From Noviluteimonas sp052115395 (GTDB lineage Bacteria > Pseudomonadota > Gammaproteobacteria > Xanthomonadales > Xanthomonadaceae): DNA of 64,000 bases. Of the stretch, positions 41,075-48,690 are shown in pieces (position 1 is the first letter of the stretch; every line of letters begins with the position of its first letter). The stretch is taken from NCBI GenBank assembly GCA_052115395.1, contig JBFRGO010000001.1; one strand, given 5' to 3'. A program made the translations under genes and the position numbers. Under the pieces are notes generated by a model that had not been told where the DNA came from, did no database searches, and was given only the letters and a program-made list of their open reading frames with translations.

Positions 41075-41659
41075 TCAGGAGTCGCCGGCGAGTGTAACCC
41101 GCCGGTAGAGCGCATAGCGCACCTCGCGCGTCCGGCCCTCGCGGTGCAGGCGCCAGCCCTCCGGCGGCGGCGCGTCGTCGGCCGCGGGGGCCTCCACGTA
41201 CAACCAGCCGCCGGCGCGCAGGCGCGGGACCAGCACCGGCAGCACGCCGCCCCACAGGTTCGCGTCGAAGGGCGGGTCCACGAAGGCCAGGTCGAAACTG
41301 ACTTCGGGCTGCGCATGCAGCCAGGCCATCGCGTCGGCCTGCACGATCTGCGCGGCATCGCCGCCCTGCAAACGCGCGGCCGCCTCGCGCAGGCAGGCCA
41401 CCGCCTCGCGATCGTGTTCGACCAGGACCGCGCTCGCCGCACCGCGCGAGAGCGCTTCGAACCCGAGCGCGCCGGTGCCGGCGAACAAATCGAGCACGTG
41501 CGCGCCGGGCAGGATCGGCATCAACCAGTTGAACAGCGTTTCGCGCACGCGATCCGAACTCGGGCGCAGGCCCGGGCGATCGGGCACGCGCAGCTTCGTG
41601 CCGCGCCAACGGCCGCCGATGATGCGGACCTGGCCGGCGGAAGGGTCGCGACGCGTCAT
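41075..41659 (-). CDS. rsmD: 16S rRNA (guanine966-N2)-methyltransferase (194 aa)
   Basis: S-adenosylmethionine-dependent enzyme. Motifs: VRIIGGRWRGTKLRVPD at the N-terminus, RPSSDRVRETLFNWL, the SAM-binding LDLFAGTGALGFEALSRGA, and the catalytic FVDPPFDANLW (DPPF). Start ATG 41659. It is divergent from ftsY, the conserved rsmD-ftsY arrangement. Confidence 0.96.
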   Translation of the reverse strand: MTRRDPSAGQVRIIGGRWRGTKLRVPDRPGLRPSSDRVRETLFNWLMPILPGAHVLDLFAGTGALGFEALSRGAASAVLVEHDREAVACLREAAARLQGGDAAQIVQADAMAWLHAQPEVSFDLAFVDPPFDANLWGGVLPVLVPRLRAGGWLYVEAPAADDAPPPEGWRLHREGRTREVRYALYRRVTLAGDS

Positions 41660-41723
41660 CGGGGCGTTCCGGGGGTGGGTGCTACCATGCCGGCCATTGT
41701 CCAACATCGAATGCCGCGGCCGC

Positions 41724-42842
41724 ATGCGCTGGTTCCGACGCAAGAAATCCGACGACGGCGCGCCGCCTTCGACCGACCTTCCGACCGACGCACCGCGCCC
41801 CGACGCGCCGTCCGAGGTCGCGCCGGCGGGCGGCGAACCCGACGTTGCGCCCGTCGAAATCGACCGCAACTTCGAACCGGTCGTCGAGCCGCCCTTCGTC
41901 GAGCGCGCCCCGCCCGCCCCCGCCGGCAAGCCCGGCTGGCGCGAACGCCTGCGCGGCAGCGGGTTCGCGAAAAGCCTCGGCGGCCTGTTCTCGCGCAATC
42001 CCAAGCTCGACGACGACCTGCTCGACGAGATCGAAACCGCGTTGCTCACCGCCGACGTCGGCGTGGCCGCGACGACGCAACTGCTCGAAGGCTTGCGCCA
42101 GCGCATGAAGCGCCGCGAATTCGCCGATGCCCGCGCATTACTGCATTCGCTGCGCATGGAGTTGATCGCGATGCTCGCGCCCGTCGCGCAGCCGCTGGTG
42201 ATCGATCCGCGCGCCAAGCCCTTCGTGCTGCTCACCGTCGGCGTCAACGGCGTGGGCAAGACCACGACGATCGGCAAGCTCGCGCGTCGCTTCAAGGACG
42301 AAGGCCGCAGCCTGATGCTCGCCGCGGGCGACACTTTCCGCGCCGCCGCCGTCGCGCAACTGCAGGCCTGGGGCGATCGCAACGACGTGCCCGTCGTCTC
42401 GCAGGGACAGAATGCGGACGCGGCCTCGGTCGCGTTCGATGCCTTGAATGCGGCCAAGGCGCGCGGTGTCGATGTCCTCATCGCCGATACCGCCGGCCGC
42501 CTGCACACGCAGCAAGGCCTGATGGCCGAATTGGGCAAGATCCGCCGCGTGATCGCGAAGGTCGATGCGGCCGCGCCGCATGAAGTGCTGATGGTGATCG
42601 ACGGTACGACGGGGCAGAACGCACTCTCGCAACTGCGCCAATTCAACCAGGCGGTGACCGTCACCGGCCTGGTCGTGACCAAGCTCGATGGCACCGCGAA
42701 GGGCGGCGTGGTGTTCGCGCTCGCGCGCGAGTTCGGCATTCCGATCCGCTACGCGGGCATCGGCGAACGTCCGGAGGATCTGCGCGTGTTCGATGCCGAA
42801 GCCTTCGTCGACGCCCTGCTCCCGGAATCGCTCGGCACCTGA
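41724..42842 (+). CDS. ftsY: Signal recognition particle receptor FtsY (372 aa)
   Basis: GTPase that docks SRP-ribosome complexes at the membrane. A short acidic/proline-rich A domain (residues 1-75) precedes the N domain and the G domain with GVNGVGKTTTIGKLAR (P-loop), AAGDTFRAAAVAQL, DTAGRLHTQ and TKLDGTAKGG. ATG 41724 gives the usual basic start MRWFRRKK. The stop overlaps the next start (TGATG). Confidence 0.97.
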   Translation: MRWFRRKKSDDGAPPSTDLPTDAPRPDAPSEVAPAGGEPDVAPVEIDRNFEPVVEPPFVERAPPAPAGKPGWRERLRGSGFAKSLGGLFSRNPKLDDDLLDEIETALLTADVGVAATTQLLEGLRQRMKRREFADARALLHSLRMELIAMLAPVAQPLVIDPRAKPFVLLTVGVNGVGKTTTIGKLARRFKDEGRSLMLAAGDTFRAAAVAQLQAWGDRNDVPVVSQGQNADAASVAFDALNAAKARGVDVLIADTAGRLHTQQGLMAELGKIRRVIAKVDAAAPHEVLMVIDGTTGQNALSQLRQFNQAVTVTGLVVTKLDGTAKGGVVFALAREFGIPIRYAGIGERPEDLRVFDAEAFVDALLPESLGT

Positions 42843-44083
42843 TGACGCGCGCGCGCCGCTGGCTGCTGGCCTGCGCGGCGGTGGCGCTGCTGCTCGCGCT
42901 CGTCGCGTGGTGGGCCTCGCGGCCGCAACGCGTGGCGTCCTTCGTGGTTTCGCAATTGAGTTCGACCCTGGGGCTCGAAATCACTGCGAGCGGCGCTTCG
43001 GAATACTGGTTGGCCGGTGGTCCGCGCCTGGTGTTGCGTGACGTCGTGGCGCGCGCGCCCGGCGCGCCGCGTCCCTTGTTGCGCGCCGCGCGCATCGATG
43101 TGTCCGTGCCGTGGTCGACCGTGCGCTCGCGTGGCGCGGACCTCGCGATCAAACGCGTCGAACTCGACGCACCCGTGCTCGATCTGCCCATGCTGCAGGC
43201 GTGGCTCGCCTCGCGCCCGCCGAGCGAACAGAAGACGCCGACCTTGTCCGATGGCCTGCGCATTCGCGATGGACGCGTGCTGGGCGCGGGCTGGTCGGTC
43301 GACGCGATCGCGCTCGACGTGCCGCGCGTGATGCCGGACACGCCGGTCGATGCCGATGTGTCGGGCCGATATGTCGCCGCACAGACGCGCGTGCCCTTCG
43401 CGCTCGCGATCTCGATGCGCAAACCCGCGAACGACGCCGGCCTCGGTGCGCACGGCACGATCACGCTGGAGCAACCCGGCCGCCGCATGCCCGCGACCTT
43501 GCGCGTGTCGGGCCCGCTGCACGTGGACGACCACGGCGTTCGCATCGCACCACTGCGTGCGTCGATCGTCGCGCGCTACACGCAGAAGGACCTCGACCTG
43601 CCGTTTGCATTCGCACTCAACGGTCCGCTGCGCGTCGAAGGCGGCGCGGTTTCGCTATCGCCGGCGGGGATCGCGTTGCGTGGCAAGGGCGTCGTTCCGA
43701 ATCTCGACGGACGCGTGGCCTTTGCGTACACCGACAAGGCGATGTTGCACTTGGCCGGCAAGTTGGCGACGTGGCCGGAGGCATGGCCCGCATTGCCGCC
43801 GCCGATCGGACAATCGAATGCACCCTTGCCCGTCGTGCTCGATTACGCGGGGCCCTTCGATTTCTCGTCGGTCGCACGCCTGCAACTGGCGCGCGACGAG
43901 ACGCGGTTCGATGCACGCTTTGCGTTGCCCGCGGTCCTTGCGTGGATCGATGCAGATCCGGGTTCGCCCTTGCCGCCCTTGAGCGGCCGCCTCACCACAC
44001 CGACGCTGGATATCGGCGGCGCGCTCCTGGAAGGCGTCGACGTGCGCATGCACGATCCCGCGCTCGATACCGTGGCGCCATGA
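42842..44083 (+). CDS. AsmA-like membrane-anchored protein (413 aa)
   Basis: An N-terminal helix (WLLACAAVALLLALVAWWA) anchors a long beta-rich periplasmic part with the repeated strand pattern of AsmA/TamB-like proteins: QLSSTLGLEITASGASEYWL, LRAARIDVSVPWSTV, IKRVELDAPVLDLPML. Such proteins are linked to lipid transfer or envelope assembly. It is shorter than typical AsmA (about 600 aa), without an obvious C-terminal conserved block. It overlaps ftsY upstream and mutY downstream by a few bases, so the three are translationally coupled. Confidence 0.78.
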   Translation: MTRARRWLLACAAVALLLALVAWWASRPQRVASFVVSQLSSTLGLEITASGASEYWLAGGPRLVLRDVVARAPGAPRPLLRAARIDVSVPWSTVRSRGADLAIKRVELDAPVLDLPMLQAWLASRPPSEQKTPTLSDGLRIRDGRVLGAGWSVDAIALDVPRVMPDTPVDADVSGRYVAAQTRVPFALAISMRKPANDAGLGAHGTITLEQPGRRMPATLRVSGPLHVDDHGVRIAPLRASIVARYTQKDLDLPFAFALNGPLRVEGGAVSLSPAGIALRGKGVVPNLDGRVAFAYTDKAMLHLAGKLATWPEAWPALPPPIGQSNAPLPVVLDYAGPFDFSSVARLQLARDETRFDARFALPAVLAWIDADPGSPLPPLSGRLTTPTLDIGGALLEGVDVRMHDPALDTVAP

Positions 44084-45123
44084 CCCAGGCCGCATCGTTC
44101 GCCGACCGACTGCTTGCGTGGTTCGATGTCTCCGGTCGACACGACCTGCCCTGGCAGCATCCGCGCACGCCGTATCGGGTGTGGTTGTCGGAAGTGATGC
44201 TGCAGCAGACGCAGGTGCGCGTCGTGATCCCGTACTTCGAACGTTTCGTCGCTGCGTTACCCGATGTGCGCGCACTGGCGGCCGCGCCGCTCGACGACGT
44301 CATCGCCTTGTGGGCAGGCCTGGGCTACTACGCACGCGCGCGCAACCTGCATGCCGCGGCACAAGCCTGCGTCGATCGACACGACGGCGAACTGCCGCGC
44401 GATCTCGACGCACTGATCGCCCTGCCCGGCATCGGCCGCAGCACCGCCGGCGCGATCCTGTCGCAAGCGTGGGGCGATCGCTTTCCGATCCTCGATGGCA
44501 ACGTCAAGCGCGTGCTGACGCGCGTGCACGGCATCGAAGGCTATCCCGGCCTGCCCGCGGTCGAAAAACAATTGTGGGCGATCGCGCAGGCGCAATTGCC
44601 CGATGCGCGCATGGCCGACTACACCCAGGCGCAAATGGATCTCGGCGCCACGCTCTGCACGCGCGCCGATCCGGCATGCGTGCTGTGCCCGATGCAAGGC
44701 ACATGCGTCGCCCTGCGCGAAGGCCGAACGGCCGAGCTGCCCACGCCGAAGCCCGGCAAACCGCTGCCCGAACGCAGCGCGCTGATGTTGTGGATCGAAG
44801 ACGCGCAAGGCCGCGTCCTGTTGCAGCGACGCCCCGCCACCGGCATCTGGGGCTCGCTGTGGTCCTTCCCCGAACATGCCGATCGCGACGCCGCGCGCGC
44901 CTGGTTCGCCGACCACATCGCCGCCGAGTTCGAAACCTCCGAAGCGCTGGCGCCCGTCGCGCACGGCTTCACGCATTACCGCCTGCACATCCAGCCGCTG
45001 CGGTGGCGGGGCACGCAGCCCCTGCCCGCGGCGAGCGATAATGGCGACCTGCGCTGGATCCCGCGCGCATCGCTGGGCACGCTCGGCCTGCCCGCGCCGG
45101 TCCGCAAACTACTGGAAGCCTGA
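44080..45123 (+). CDS. mutY: A/G-specific adenine DNA glycosylase (347 aa)
   Basis: Removes adenine mispaired with 8-oxoguanine. The catalytic Glu is in SEVMLQQTQV. The helix-hairpin-helix/GPD part is LPGIGRSTAGAIL...FPILDGNVKRV, with the Asp. The [4Fe-4S] ligands CTRADPACVLCPMQGTC have the exact Cx6Cx2Cx5C spacing. The C-terminal NUDIX-like 8-oxoG recognition domain follows from about residue 225. ATG 44080 overlaps the AsmA-like stop (ATGA). Confidence 0.97.
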   Translation: MTQAASFADRLLAWFDVSGRHDLPWQHPRTPYRVWLSEVMLQQTQVRVVIPYFERFVAALPDVRALAAAPLDDVIALWAGLGYYARARNLHAAAQACVDRHDGELPRDLDALIALPGIGRSTAGAILSQAWGDRFPILDGNVKRVLTRVHGIEGYPGLPAVEKQLWAIAQAQLPDARMADYTQAQMDLGATLCTRADPACVLCPMQGTCVALREGRTAELPTPKPGKPLPERSALMLWIEDAQGRVLLQRRPATGIWGSLWSFPEHADRDAARAWFADHIAAEFETSEALAPVAHGFTHYRLHIQPLRWRGTQPLPAASDNGDLRWIPRASLGTLGLPAPVRKLLEA

Positions 45124-45124
45124 A

Positions 45125-45397
45125 ATGCCACGCACCGTGTTCTGCGTCGTCGACCAGATCGAAACGGACGGCCTCGATTTCATTCCCTGGCCCGGCCCGG
45201 TGGGCAAGCGCGTGTTCGAACACGTGGGCAAGCCGGCCTGGCAACGCTGGCTCGCGCACCAGACCATGCTGATCAACGAAAACCGCCTGTCCCCGCTGGA
45301 CCCCAAGCATCGCGCGATGCTCGAGGTCGAAATGCAGAAGTTCCTCTTCGGCGAGGGCGCGGAGAAGCCCGTGGGCTACGTCGCGCCCGACGCCTGA
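45125..45397 (+). CDS. yggX: Oxidative damage protection/Fe(II)-trafficking protein YggX (90 aa)
   Basis: Small conserved protein usually encoded directly after mutY and thought to shield Fe-S clusters and labile iron. Typical segments are QIETDGLDFIPWPGPVGKR, WLAHQTMLINENRLSPLDP and the C-terminal FLFGEGAEKPVGYV. It starts one base after the mutY stop codon. The terminal gene of the ftsY-asmA-mutY-yggX run. Confidence 0.95.
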   Translation: MPRTVFCVVDQIETDGLDFIPWPGPVGKRVFEHVGKPAWQRWLAHQTMLINENRLSPLDPKHRAMLEVEMQKFLFGEGAEKPVGYVAPDA

Positions 45398-45401
45398 TCC
45401 G

Positions 45402-45815
45402 TCAGATCGCCATCGCCTTGCGCTGCGCGCGCACGCCGTCGATGTTCAAGGGGCGAATTTCCTCGATGCGGCAATGCATGGACGAGCCGCTGAAGGCCAC
45501 GCGATCGAACTTCGCCTGCACCCACGCCCCGGTCTGCGTGGAGATGAGCATCGCCCCGGCGCCGTTGTCGTAATCCAGGCACGGGCCGCTCAGGGTCATG
45601 AGGTAGATTTCCTTCGGGCGCATGGTCACGACGATGTGGTTGCCGTCGACTTCCTCCCAACCCTGCGGCGAGAAGTAATTGATCTTCGCCACCGGCGCGC
45701 CGGCGTTGGCTTGGTAGAGCGACAGACGTTCGGCGCGCGTCATGCCCGACGAACACGCGGCGAGCGCCAAGGTCGCGGAGACCGCCGCGATCGCGGAAAG
45801 CACCTGGCCTTTCAT
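45402..45815 (-). CDS. DUF6491-type lipoprotein (137 aa)
   Basis: Lipoprotein signal with lipobox LALAAC (ATLALAACSSGMTRAERLS), then a small beta-rich domain: VAKINYFSPQGWEEVDGNHIV, KEIYLMTLSGPCLDYD and WVQAKFDRVAFSG, with paired cysteines. The family is common in Xanthomonadaceae and of unknown function. Start ATG 45815; the longer frame has an unlike N-terminus. It is convergent with yggX with a 4-bp gap. Confidence 0.8.
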   Translation of the reverse strand: MKGQVLSAIAAVSATLALAACSSGMTRAERLSLYQANAGAPVAKINYFSPQGWEEVDGNHIVVTMRPKEIYLMTLSGPCLDYDNGAGAMLISTQTGAWVQAKFDRVAFSGSSMHCRIEEIRPLNIDGVRAQRKAMAI

Positions 45816-45966
45816 CTTCGAACCTCCGGTATCGCGGCCCCACCGCAGGACCGCCCGATCCATCTTGCTCCCGACGAACGCATGCGGTTCAACCCCGCCC
45901 GCACGCTATTCAGCGCCCATCCGGCTTGCCCTGCCCCCGCCCTTTCCGTAACATGCGCGGCTCGCT

Positions 45967-46042
45967 GGCCGGGTAGCTCAGTTGGTAGAGCAGGGGATTG
46001 AAAATCCCCGTGTCGGGGGTTCGATTCCCTCCCCGGCCACCA
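45967..46042 (+). tRNA. tRNA-Phe (GAA)
   Basis: A 76-nt cloverleaf with encoded CCA. The acceptor stem GGCCGGG/CCCGGCC is perfect, the D stem is GCTC/GAGC, and the anticodon arm GGGGA-TTGAAAA-TCCCC has anticodon GAA. The T arm contains GGTTCGATTCC. It marks the boundary between core chromosome and accessory DNA; the recombinase gene starts 218 bp downstream. Confidence 0.98.
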
Positions 46043-46050
46043 GCGATTTC

Positions 46051-46080
46051 AAAGGGTTGCGCGCAAGCGCAACCCTTTTT
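46051..46080 (+). terminator. Intrinsic terminator after tRNA-Phe
   Basis: AAAGGGTTGCGC (46051-46062) pairs perfectly with GCGCAACCCTTT (46067-46078), a 12-bp stem with a GCAA tetraloop, followed by TT then CTTT. It starts 9 bp after the tRNA CCA end. Confidence 0.9.
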
Positions 46081-46259
46081 CTTTGTGCGGATCACTGGCG
46101 GTGCCCGTTGGGTGCCCCTTCGCAAAAGGCTGGGCCCGCCCCCGACGTCCACACCGAAGTCATACACGCTCGCGCGCGCCCGCGATGCGGTGGGATATTC
46201 CGGAAAAGTTATTGGTCTTGCGCCCAAGTTCTCCTCCCGATCCGGGAACGGAGGACGTC

Positions 46260-46874
46260 ATGAACCAGCAATGCAAAGGGCCTGCCTGGAATAGCGGCAA
46301 GCTCGTCGGGCAGAAGTCCCCGCTCAAGCTCAAGGAGATCTGGGCGATTCGGTTCCGACTTCAGCTGGCCGGAGACTTGCGCAAGCTCGCCCTTTTCGAC
46401 CTGGCGATCGACAGCAAGCTCAGGGCCTGTGACCTGGTCGGCCTCCATGTGCGCGACGTGACCCACGGGTCTCAGATTGCGCCCCGAGCCCGAGTGATCC
46501 AGCGCAAGACCAAGCGCCCCGTCCAATTCGAAATCAGTCCTGCGACTCGGGACGCTCTTGCCGCGTGGATCGCATCGCGCCGCCTTCCGCCGGATGCCTA
46601 TCTATTCCCAAGTCGCCAACACGAGGGCGCTCACCTTTCGACGCGGCAGTACGCTCGCATCGTCAAAGGCTGGGTAGGAAGCATCGGACTGGGTGAGCCG
46701 AGCTATGGGACCCACTCGATGCGGCGCACGAAGGCATCCCTGATCTATCAACGCACCAAGAACCTGCGCGCCGTCCAGTTATTGCTTGGTCACTCCAAGA
46801 TCGAGAGCACAGTCCGCTATCTGGGCGTTGAGGTGGATGACGCCCTGAGCATGGCCGAACAGACGGAGGTCTGA
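46260..46874 (+). CDS. Short tyrosine recombinase/integrase (204 aa)
   Basis: The catalytic domain of the phage-integrase family is nearly alone. Recognisable residues: first Arg in DSKLRACDLVGLHVRDV, HSMRRTKASLI (HxxR), LLLGHSKIESTVRYLG (GH...Y nucleophile). The core-binding domain is much reduced, as in a widespread group of about 200-aa recombinases. It lacks the extra helix of integron integrases. ATG 46260 follows CGGAGGACGTC. Its place next to tRNA-Phe fits site-specific insertion at the tRNA, though no second attachment copy was seen in the window. Confidence 0.85.
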   Translation: MNQQCKGPAWNSGKLVGQKSPLKLKEIWAIRFRLQLAGDLRKLALFDLAIDSKLRACDLVGLHVRDVTHGSQIAPRARVIQRKTKRPVQFEISPATRDALAAWIASRRLPPDAYLFPSRQHEGAHLSTRQYARIVKGWVGSIGLGEPSYGTHSMRRTKASLIYQRTKNLRAVQLLLGHSKIESTVRYLGVEVDDALSMAEQTEV

Positions 46875-46897
46875 CCAGGCGGAAAGCGCTGCGTTAG

Positions 46898-46926
46898 ATG
46901 TCCGCTTTCGGCCAAAAGCGGGCATT
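46898..46926. repeat. Palindromic repeat (TGTCCGCTT family), single copy
   Basis: ATGTCCGCTTT...AAAGCGGGCAT with a short CGGCCA-type loop, 23 bp after the recombinase stop. First member of a repeat family that recurs through to 62.4 kb. It overlaps a GTTAGAT string (46894-46900). Confidence 0.75.
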
Positions 46927-46952
46927 CGCCGACGCGAGTCTACGTAAGCGCT

Positions 46953-47315
46953 TTAGGCCCCGAGCAGCCACGAAATTGCGTCGTCTCGCCGCTGGAAAGC
47001 TCGCACCTTAATTTGCCGAATAATTCCCGCTGTTTCGGCAGGATGGGCATGGATGTGCGCTATGCCAACTAAGGCCACGCAACAATTCTCAAGCAGTGGA
47101 TGGGTGATGGCTTTTGCAATGAAGTCCAGACGCGCCCCGTCATCGTCACCGACAACGTTGGCACCGAGAAAATTGACAAGGACCCTTTTAGTGCCGGGTC
47201 GCCCCGTGTCGATGTTCAAGGACTCCAACGCATGCGCCCGATCAACGTACGAAGTCGTGCCGAAGTATTCGACCTCGATAATTCCTTCCCGGATGAGGCT
47301 GACCCGGTGCGTCAC
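46953..47315 (-). CDS. STAS/SpoIIAA-like hypothetical protein (120 aa)
   Basis: Small soluble protein with the pattern of the SpoIIAA-like/STAS group seen as stand-alone genes: REGIIEVEYFGTTSYVDRAHAL at the start, a central KRVLVNFLGANVV strand, and a C-terminal helix plus RDDAISWLLGA. Such proteins can act in lipid binding or anti-sigma networks; nothing specific can be said here. The start is a GTG at 47315 with weak ribosome site. It lies between the recombinase and the antiporter gene. Confidence 0.6.
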   Translation of the reverse strand: MTHRVSLIREGIIEVEYFGTTSYVDRAHALESLNIDTGRPGTKRVLVNFLGANVVGDDDGARLDFIAKAITHPLLENCCVALVGIAHIHAHPAETAGIIRQIKVRAFQRRDDAISWLLGA

Positions 47316-47352
47316 TGTGGCGGCGATTCTGGGCGCATATCAACTTGACCCT

Positions 47353-47380
47353 AGCTGCCACTTTCGTGGTCACCGGGTGA
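47353..47380. repeat. Degenerate member of the palindromic repeat family
   Basis: TAGCTGCCACTTTCGTGGTCACCGG resembles the half-sites seen at 58643 and 59115 (AGCTGCCACTCGTCACCGG). It lies between two minus-strand genes. Weak similarity, judged by eye. Confidence 0.4.
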
Positions 47381-47428
47381 ATATCCGAACTCGATGACAC
47401 AAGGTGCTTTCTGCGTTGTGCGGCGGCT

Positions 47429-48673
47429 TCACAGCAGCGCGAATGCGAGTGCCGCCAACCCTGTCGGTAGCAACGCACCGGCAAGCAATCCGGTGGCACT
47501 GATCGTTTCGTCGGAAAACCCCTTCTTCAGGAGCGATGCTCCGGCGGGATTGGGCGCGTTCGCGATGACGGTCAGGCCGCCACCGGCGACCGCACCCGCA
47601 ACCAACCAATACCGCGCGTCGCCCACGATTCCGGAGATCGAGCCCAAGTACGTCAGGGCCGCGTTGTCAGTGATCGCGGTGAGTCCGATCGCCCCCAGGA
47701 AGAGCGATATGTCGTCCAGCGCGGCCATTGTCGGCTGCAGCCACCAGCGTTGGAGGCCTCCCAGAACGACCAGGCCGGCAAGGAAAAAACCGACCAGCAG
47801 GGCTTCCCGGAGGATGAGGGGATTCTGGTAGCGGTCGTACGCCTGCGCGAAGCCCAAGAACAGCAACAGCAGCCCGATGAAGACAACGGCGTGGTGCGCG
47901 CTCAAAACGATGCCTGCGAGCAGGCACAAGTGCACGAGCATGACGGACACAGGGAGAGTCTCGTCGTCGCGCCTCGTTTGGTCCGGGAGGTGCTTGCGCA
48001 GTGCCAGGGTCGCGAGCGTCGCGTTGACGATCACGGCCAGCGCGGCCTTCCAACCGAAGTTCGTCAGCATGAATCCGGTGTCCCAGTCCCATGTCTTGGC
48101 AACCATGAGGATCGGTGGGGCCGCGTAGGCGCTCAGAGTGCCGCCGATCGAGACGTTGACGAACAGGGCGCCGAGCGCGAGGTACTTCGGCATCTCGGGC
48201 ACGTCGCTGCGAAATGCGACGGGGCCCAGCATCAATGCAGCAATCGTCATCGCCGCCGGTTCGGTGATCAAAGAGCCCAGCAAAGGCACGGCGGCAAGTG
48301 CCAGCCAGGTCGTGGACACGCCGGACTGCAACGGCAGCCGATCGGCGATCGCATGCACGATCGATCTCACGACGTAGAGAATGGGTTTGGAACCCGCCAC
48401 CACCATGATCGCGAACACGAACAGCGGTTCGGTGTAATTGCGCGACTCAACGTAGCTTGTCGCTTCGGTTGGCCCCACCGATGCGGCCATGATGGTGATG
48501 AGGACGATCGCCCAGAAACCAAAGACGACTTCCACTTCGCCGAGAAGATGGAAGACCCCTGCATGGTTGGGGACCCGATGCGCGAGGCGCTCAAAGCGCT
48601 TCGCCGCGAACGTGTGAAGGACGGCGAGTCCGAATATTGCGGCTGCCGCGAGTTCGATCGGCGTTGGCTGCAT
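47429..48673 (-). CDS. Putative Na+/H+ antiporter (Na_H_antiport_3 type, 414 aa)
   Basis: Polytopic inner-membrane protein of about eleven helices. Indicative segments are RVPNHAGVFHLLGEVEVVFGFW, TTWLALAAVPLLGSLITEPAAM, GGTLSAYAAPPILMVAKTW and GLTAITDNAALTYLGSISGI, matching the putative Na+/H+ antiporter family PF07399. It starts 17 bp after the stop of the trehalose-6-phosphate synthase gene on the same strand, so both are probably one transcript with an osmotic or salt-stress role. Confidence 0.82.
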   Translation of the reverse strand: MQPTPIELAAAAIFGLAVLHTFAAKRFERLAHRVPNHAGVFHLLGEVEVVFGFWAIVLITIMAASVGPTEATSYVESRNYTEPLFVFAIMVVAGSKPILYVVRSIVHAIADRLPLQSGVSTTWLALAAVPLLGSLITEPAAMTIAALMLGPVAFRSDVPEMPKYLALGALFVNVSIGGTLSAYAAPPILMVAKTWDWDTGFMLTNFGWKAALAVIVNATLATLALRKHLPDQTRRDDETLPVSVMLVHLCLLAGIVLSAHHAVVFIGLLLLFLGFAQAYDRYQNPLILREALLVGFFLAGLVVLGGLQRWWLQPTMAALDDISLFLGAIGLTAITDNAALTYLGSISGIVGDARYWLVAGAVAGGGLTVIANAPNPAGASLLKKGFSDETISATGLLAGALLPTGLAALAFALL

Positions 48674-48690
48674 AGGTCAATGGTTGCGCA

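Noticed and set aside
46260..46874. Recombinase as an integron integrase (IntI)
   Set aside because: It is about 130 residues too short and lacks the extra helix between the catalytic patches that defines IntI; the nearby dyads are also shorter than known attC sites.
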